64,000 nt of DNA. Origin: Chitinophagales bacterium. GTDB taxonomy: Bacteria > Bacteroidota > Bacteroidia > Chitinophagales > Saprospiraceae. The stretch covers positions 124,001 to 188,000 of the forward strand of contig JAAFJY010000007.1 in the NCBI GenBank assembly GCA_013299105.1, read 5' to 3'. The notes under the pieces are model-generated. The model saw only the letters and a list, made by a program, of their open reading frames with translations. It had not been told where the DNA came from and did not search any database. How positions within the stretch are numbered: the stretch's first letter is position 1; every line of letters begins with the position of its first letter. The translations under genes were made by a program, and so were the position numbers. Positions 60,079 through 64,000 of this stretch are shown one piece after another.

Positions 60079-61950
60079 TCAAAGTTTGCTGACTACTTCG
60101 ACCACTTTATTTACACCTTGTTTTACTACTAACCAGTATTGGCCTGAAGGAACACCTGACAATGAAAGGTTTACCTCTTGCTTGCCTATTGCGAACCGTT
60201 GAATTTTAGTTGACTGAATCAATTTACCGTCCAAGGCAAAAATATGAAGTTCAATGTCTCCACTCTTTGCACTTTCAAGATCCACTGAAACAATATCTTT
60301 AGTTGGGTTAGGATATATCTTATTTACGATCAAATCATTTGTCAAGGTTTGTATCCTTCTAATAGCTACTGTTTGGGCACAATTCAATGTTATTGGGCTA
60401 GTCATGACTTCAAGGTTGCCATTGTTTGACCTTCCATCGGCCCAGAAAGGAAAAGCTGTCGAATTAGTTGCTACAACTTGTGTGTATTCACCTATTCCGA
60501 ATCCTCCATTTTTCTTACCTATCTGTGAGAAATCCATTGGTTCAGAGCTTAACGGAATCTCGGTAGTAAATGTCTTTCCACCATCACATGAAGTGGTAAA
60601 ATAATAGCGTCCAAGTTTGTTATCCTTATCTTCACGGCGATCATACCATGTAGCTATTAAAGCCCCTTTTGGACTTACATATAGACTTGAATAAAACTGA
60701 TCATTATTTCCGTTGGCATCACGATTTAACTTGTAAGGTGAACTCCAGTTCTTTCCACCATCGGTACTCCGAAGCAGAAAAACATCCATTCCTGATCTTG
60801 GATTTCTGGAAGAGTTCAGGTTATAATTATCTAAGCCAGTCCAACTTAAATAAATATTTCCATCTGTTGATTTACCAGACTTATCGACTGCGATGATTGG
60901 ACAGTGATAAAGCAGTCGATCCTCAAAACCCACAACACTGCATTTAGATTGCTGCTCTGCAGGAAAACAAGGGACTGTAACTTCTATGAGTTTTTTTGGA
61001 GTAGAAAAACTTTTCCCACCATCTTGAGAGTTGCAGTAAAATAATGACAATACGTCGTCTTCAGGTTTCGCCCCAACAAAGGCTAGGTGTACTACACCTT
61101 TTCTATCGACCTCCAAACTTGAAAAATGTGCAAATGCAAAGTTGCTTTTAGTAACAGGAATTCGTGTGGTTTCAAATGCATCAGCTTTTGGCAATTTCCT
61201 TTTTACATAAAGGTTATAGGTTGTATCTTGGATATTTATCTCGGTGTAAGCACAATATACACTTCCTTTATTGTTGCTACTATGTTGGTCAGCGGCCATC
61301 CATTCTTTATCCAGAATTTTTCTACTAGGGTCAGTAAAGCTAACAAAAGCAACCTCATCAATGTCATTTTTAGGCATCCAGGTGATGCCTCCGTCCGAAG
61401 ATACAGCATACCCCATTTTAGCTACAAATTTGAGTTGAAGCAGTACAAATTCTATTCTGAGGAATGATAGGTGAGCTTTTCCCTCGTGATCAAACACAAC
61501 AATAGGGTCACCTCCACCATTTACGATGTTAATAGGTGTAGATCCCATCGGGTTAAATTGGTTAAGTCTCCAGGTCTTACCACCGTCTTTAGTTGTATAG
61601 ATAATTATATCAACTTCGCTGGAAGCAAATAATGGATTTGTGTTAGTAGTAGTCACCTGCATGGTGGCCACTATCATGTTGTTTGAATCAAGAGGATTCA
61701 CCGCTGCATGGATTTCTGATTCAGCTTCTTCAGTTTTGGATACATTGCCTTCTTTCAGGCTTGATTTTTCACTAGGTGTTTCGCTCAGATCAGGTACTTG
61801 TTTATTAGTTTTCAATTGATGTTTCAAAAACTCAAGATCTGCCATCTTATAAATTTTTCCTTTGCTAAATGGCTTTGTTTGAGCTGAGCCCCAATTAACC
61901 GCCAAAAACATGAAAGAGAACAAAAGCCCTAGGTTTAACAATTTTTGCAT
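60079..61950 (-). CDS. Secreted BNR-repeat (sialidase-fold) protein with T9SS sorting domain
   Basis: This 623-residue protein has a signal peptide ending GSAQ. Five Asp-box repeats are visible (TTKDGGKTWR, SSDGGITWMP, SQDGGKSFST, STDGGKNWSS, SCDGGKTFTT), giving a beta-propeller of the sialidase type. The sequence IYPNPTKDIVSVDLE begins a type A Por sorting domain that ends at the C-terminus. It is exported by T9SS. No clear catalytic Arg triad was identified, so enzymatic activity is doubtful. It is divergent from the sigma gene at 62108. Confidence 0.87.
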   Translation of the reverse strand: MQKLLNLGLLFSFMFLAVNWGSAQTKPFSKGKIYKMADLEFLKHQLKTNKQVPDLSETPSEKSSLKEGNVSKTEEAESEIHAAVNPLDSNNMIVATMQVTTTNTNPLFASSEVDIIIYTTKDGGKTWRLNQFNPMGSTPINIVNGGGDPIVVFDHEGKAHLSFLRIEFVLLQLKFVAKMGYAVSSDGGITWMPKNDIDEVAFVSFTDPSRKILDKEWMAADQHSSNNKGSVYCAYTEINIQDTTYNLYVKRKLPKADAFETTRIPVTKSNFAFAHFSSLEVDRKGVVHLAFVGAKPEDDVLSLFYCNSQDGGKSFSTPKKLIEVTVPCFPAEQQSKCSVVGFEDRLLYHCPIIAVDKSGKSTDGNIYLSWTGLDNYNLNSSRNPRSGMDVFLLRSTDGGKNWSSPYKLNRDANGNNDQFYSSLYVSPKGALIATWYDRREDKDNKLGRYYFTTSCDGGKTFTTEIPLSSEPMDFSQIGKKNGGFGIGEYTQVVATNSTAFPFWADGRSNNGNLEVMTSPITLNCAQTVAIRRIQTLTNDLIVNKIYPNPTKDIVSVDLESAKSGDIELHIFALDGKLIQSTKIQRFAIGKQEVNLSLSGVPSGQYWLVVKQGVNKVVEVVSKL

Positions 61951-62107
61951 GGTTGTTGAGTTTTGGGTTAGTAAAAGTTGCTAGTGATTGATCAGCCTAA
62001 ACTGACCAAATGGAGCACTTTGTCAACTTTTATCAAAAATCGAAAGATGATTAATTTGCTTGGTGTAATTTAAATCATATTTTACAGTTGCTAATAAATT
62101 TTTTGCC

Positions 62108-62917
62108 ATGTCCAGTAAAGAATCATTAAAAACAGCTTGGGATTTATTCAGAACAGAGCATAAAATGCTTGAGCATATTTGTAAAGACCTCAATATAGCC
62201 GATGATTCGAAAAAAAAATTAGTGTATTATGATAAAAATATAGATACTATCTTTTCTTTCGAAAACGCGTATAGTACTTGGAAAAATTTTTTGAAGGCCT
62301 TAGATGACTGCCCAGATAATCCTAAACTTGCTGTTGACAATTTTGCTCTTTTTTGGGATAGCAATCTTTTAGTCTTATTGCGAACTGATGACAAAAATCT
62401 AGTAACCAATACTGAAAACTATCTATATAGTCGTTTTAATAAACTCACGTACAAAAATATAAACTCTAATGAGGCGCTCATAAGAGTGGCCTTTAATGAT
62501 GCATTCTCAAAATGTATAAAAAAATGGAAAGAAAATGATTTCAATGCCAAAATGGGATTACTTCCATATTTTGAAAAGGCATTGGAGAATGCCTTTATAG
62601 ATGCAGTCAAAAAAGAAATGAGGCATACGTATGTTGCCTTAGAATCATTAAGCGAAGAAAGCCTAAACCTTATAGAAGATAGTTTCGTTAGACAATTAGA
62701 AGACCAAGATTTTCTTTTAGCTTGCATCCGAAAATTAAGCCCTGAGTGCCAACTAATACTGACATATATGTCTGAGAATGATGGTTATGATTTAGAAGGA
62801 ATTCAAGAAGCACTGCAAGAACCCAATTTAACTCTTGATGCAGTAAAACAAAAAGTTAGCAGATGTAGAGCCAAACTTAGGGATCACTATTGGAACCACA
62901 ACAATCGTAAGTTATGA
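62108..62917 (+). CDS. Sigma-70-like factor, extended
   Basis: This 269-residue protein resembles ECF sigma factors. The C-terminal part (about residues 190-262) has a region-4-like helix-turn-helix (LLACIRKLSPECQLILTYM, then LTLDAVKQKVSRCRAKLRDHYW). The middle has a region-2-like helical stretch (AFIDAVKKEMR). The N-terminal 100 residues are extra. The next gene overlaps by 4 bp and encodes a membrane protein, as in sigma/anti-sigma pairs. The divergence from canonical sigma factors is high. Confidence 0.68.
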   Translation: MSSKESLKTAWDLFRTEHKMLEHICKDLNIADDSKKKLVYYDKNIDTIFSFENAYSTWKNFLKALDDCPDNPKLAVDNFALFWDSNLLVLLRTDDKNLVTNTENYLYSRFNKLTYKNINSNEALIRVAFNDAFSKCIKKWKENDFNAKMGLLPYFEKALENAFIDAVKKEMRHTYVALESLSEESLNLIEDSFVRQLEDQDFLLACIRKLSPECQLILTYMSENDGYDLEGIQEALQEPNLTLDAVKQKVSRCRAKLRDHYWNHNNRKL

Positions 62918-63648
62918 AGCAACAGAACGATAATACGAATAACATTTTACTTTTTTTAGAAGGTAAAATGAATGAACAAGAAAAAAAAGCATTTGATCAA
63001 CAGCTTCGTACTGACCAAGACTTAGTTGATCAGATGGCTTTTATTATAGCTACCAAAAGAGTGATCAAAAACAACTTCACAGATGCTGATAAAAAGCGCT
63101 TGATCGAGGAGGTAAAACGACAAAAAAGAAAACTTAAGGTCATAAGAAATACTTCCATAGCAGCGACAGCGGCAATTATTTTACTCATTTTTTACTTGGT
63201 TCCTAAATTTTTTGTTGATCAAGAACAAAAAGAACTACTTTCGAACACTGTAAATTCAAATGTAAAATACCTAAGAGCAGCTGGCGGTGCAACTTGGGAA
63301 CAAGATATTTTACAGAAAAAATACAAGGAAGCACTAACTAAATTGAACCAAGAATATGAAGCGCGCAAAACCAGTGAGCCCTGTAGCAATGAAGACTTAC
63401 AATTCTGGCAAGGCCTAATTTTGGCCGGCCATTCTTCAAAATATTCAGAAGCTATACCTAAGTTAAAGTGTGCCGTTGAGAAAAATTTTGAAATAAAATC
63501 AAGCGTAACTTGGTTGATCTATGCCTATGTAAAAACAGACCAAAATCAAGCTGCAGAGGAATTGCTCCTAGCTCACCCCGAAGTAAAACCTGCTTTGCCT
63601 GAAAACTTACAGAAAAAACTGAAAAAAGTGCTAAAGCGGAGATTTTAA
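62914..63648 (+). CDS. Putative anti-sigma-like membrane protein with TPR-like C-terminus
   Basis: This 244-residue protein has a cytoplasmic N-terminus with LEGKMNEQEKKAFDQQL, similar to the short N-terminal helical region of Bacteroidota anti-sigma regulators. A transmembrane helix follows at about residues 82-102 (SIAATAAIILLIFYLVPKFF), then a periplasmic helical part. It ends just before a convergent CHAT-domain gene. Anti-sigma function is inferred from the overlap with the sigma gene. Confidence 0.65.
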   Translation: MKQQNDNTNNILLFLEGKMNEQEKKAFDQQLRTDQDLVDQMAFIIATKRVIKNNFTDADKKRLIEEVKRQKRKLKVIRNTSIAATAAIILLIFYLVPKFFVDQEQKELLSNTVNSNVKYLRAAGGATWEQDILQKKYKEALTKLNQEYEARKTSEPCSNEDLQFWQGLILAGHSSKYSEAIPKLKCAVEKNFEIKSSVTWLIYAYVKTDQNQAAEELLLAHPEVKPALPENLQKKLKKVLKRRF

Positions 63649-64000
63649 TCAGTTTTGCCACCTTGGGTCGCCGATAAAAACCAAACTTGTCCAAAGATTT
63701 GGATGACTACTAGGATGAGCCTTGATGTAGTCAAGTTTTGCTTTTTGTAATGCTTTTGTAGGAGAATGATTTTGATCTAAGTAATGATAAAAGGACTTAA
63801 GAATCTCTGCACTAGATTCATCTGATACCTTATTGATTCCAGCAATAACCCTAGGACATCCGCTGAATAAAAATGCCCTGGCAATACTTTTTGCCCCTTC
63901 AAAACTTCCAGCCTCCCCATCAGCGGTAAAACAACTTGCCATAACTACCAATTGAGCATTGATTTGTTGCTCGTAAATTTCCTTCATGTATAACCTGTCT
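63649..64000 (-). CDS. CHAT-domain protein, C-terminal fragment
   Basis: The open frame continues to the window edge, so only about 116 C-terminal residues are visible. LVVMASCFTADGEAG contains the catalytic Cys of CHAT (caspase HetF associated with TPR) proteases, followed by ARAFLFSGCPRVIAGI and an FYHYLDQNHSPTKALQKAKL helix. The upstream part usually has TPR repeats and the catalytic His. It is convergent with the sigma/anti-sigma-like pair; such genes are frequently near regulatory pairs in this phylum. Confidence 0.85.
   Translation of the reverse strand, partial: DRLYMKEIYEQQINAQLVVMASCFTADGEAGSFEGAKSIARAFLFSGCPRVIAGINKVSDESSAEILKSFYHYLDQNHSPTKALQKAKLDYIKAHPSSHPNLWTSLVFIGDPRWQN

Overview
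The window looks like a chromosomal segment of a Bacteroidota bacterium, most likely of the Saprospiria type; the lineage is an inference. The evidence is: a BshC bacillithiol enzyme; two secreted proteins with Por-type (T9SS) C-terminal sorting domains; outer-membrane receptors with carboxypeptidase-like N-terminal domains; a DUF5777 barrel; weak Shine-Dalgarno sequences; and two promoters of the Bacteroidota form TTTG-N20/22-TAnnTTTG.

Layout. 1-4.2 kb: housekeeping genes (glpK 5' end, bshC, ruvX, def, a uridine kinase) and an intact tRNA-Ser(TGA). 4.15-16.87 kb: a 12.7-kb integrative element inserted at the 3' end of that tRNA. It is bounded by 27-bp direct repeats and carries a tyrosine integrase, an excisionase-like HTH protein, a zinc-finger/toprim-like primase protein, a D5/P4-type helicase, an iteron-like array, a 50-bp inverted repeat, uncharacterised proteins and a fused nuclease-methyltransferase restriction enzyme next to attL. 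17-21.6 kb: an ABC ATPase and a permease fused to an M1 aminopeptidase. 22-24.7 kb: a small ORF, a structured leader and a TonB-dependent receptor. 24.7-27.8 kb: two overlapping paralogous helical-repeat genes. 27.8-29.6 kb: AT-rich intergenic DNA with an IS66-like MITE.

29.57-42.41 kb is the most interesting part. It is one co-directional, tightly packed gene set ending at a strong bidirectional terminator. It encodes an ACP, a ketoreductase, a ketosynthase, a degenerate ketosynthase/chain-length-factor-like protein, a dehydratase, two paralogous LpxL-like acyltransferases and a DUF2141 protein. These are followed by five tandem 54-59-residue precursor-like peptides, an M50 metalloprotease with a possible PqqD-like N-terminus, an arginase-fold enzyme with an extra winged-helix-like N-terminus, and an outer-membrane TonB-type receptor. 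My reading is that a dedicated acyl or polyene chain is made on the ACP and transferred by the LPLAT pair onto ribosomal peptides, which the arginase-like enzyme (Arg to Orn) and the protease also process: a putative type II FAS/PKS-RiPP hybrid lipopeptide pathway. This is an inference from gene content and order.

42.5-64 kb is ordinary chromosome: a YceI / DUF5777 / OB-fold cluster, an FAD monooxygenase, a NUDIX hydrolase, an ECF sigma factor with a membrane partner, a broken AAA ATPase gene, a secreted Lys-C-like protease, UbiX, a thioredoxin-like protein, an EEP-family hydrolase, Maf, a PQQ/cytochrome c dehydrogenase, a DoxX-like protein and a secreted BNR-repeat protein. It ends with a sigma/anti-sigma-like pair convergent with the C-terminus of a CHAT-domain protein cut by the window edge.
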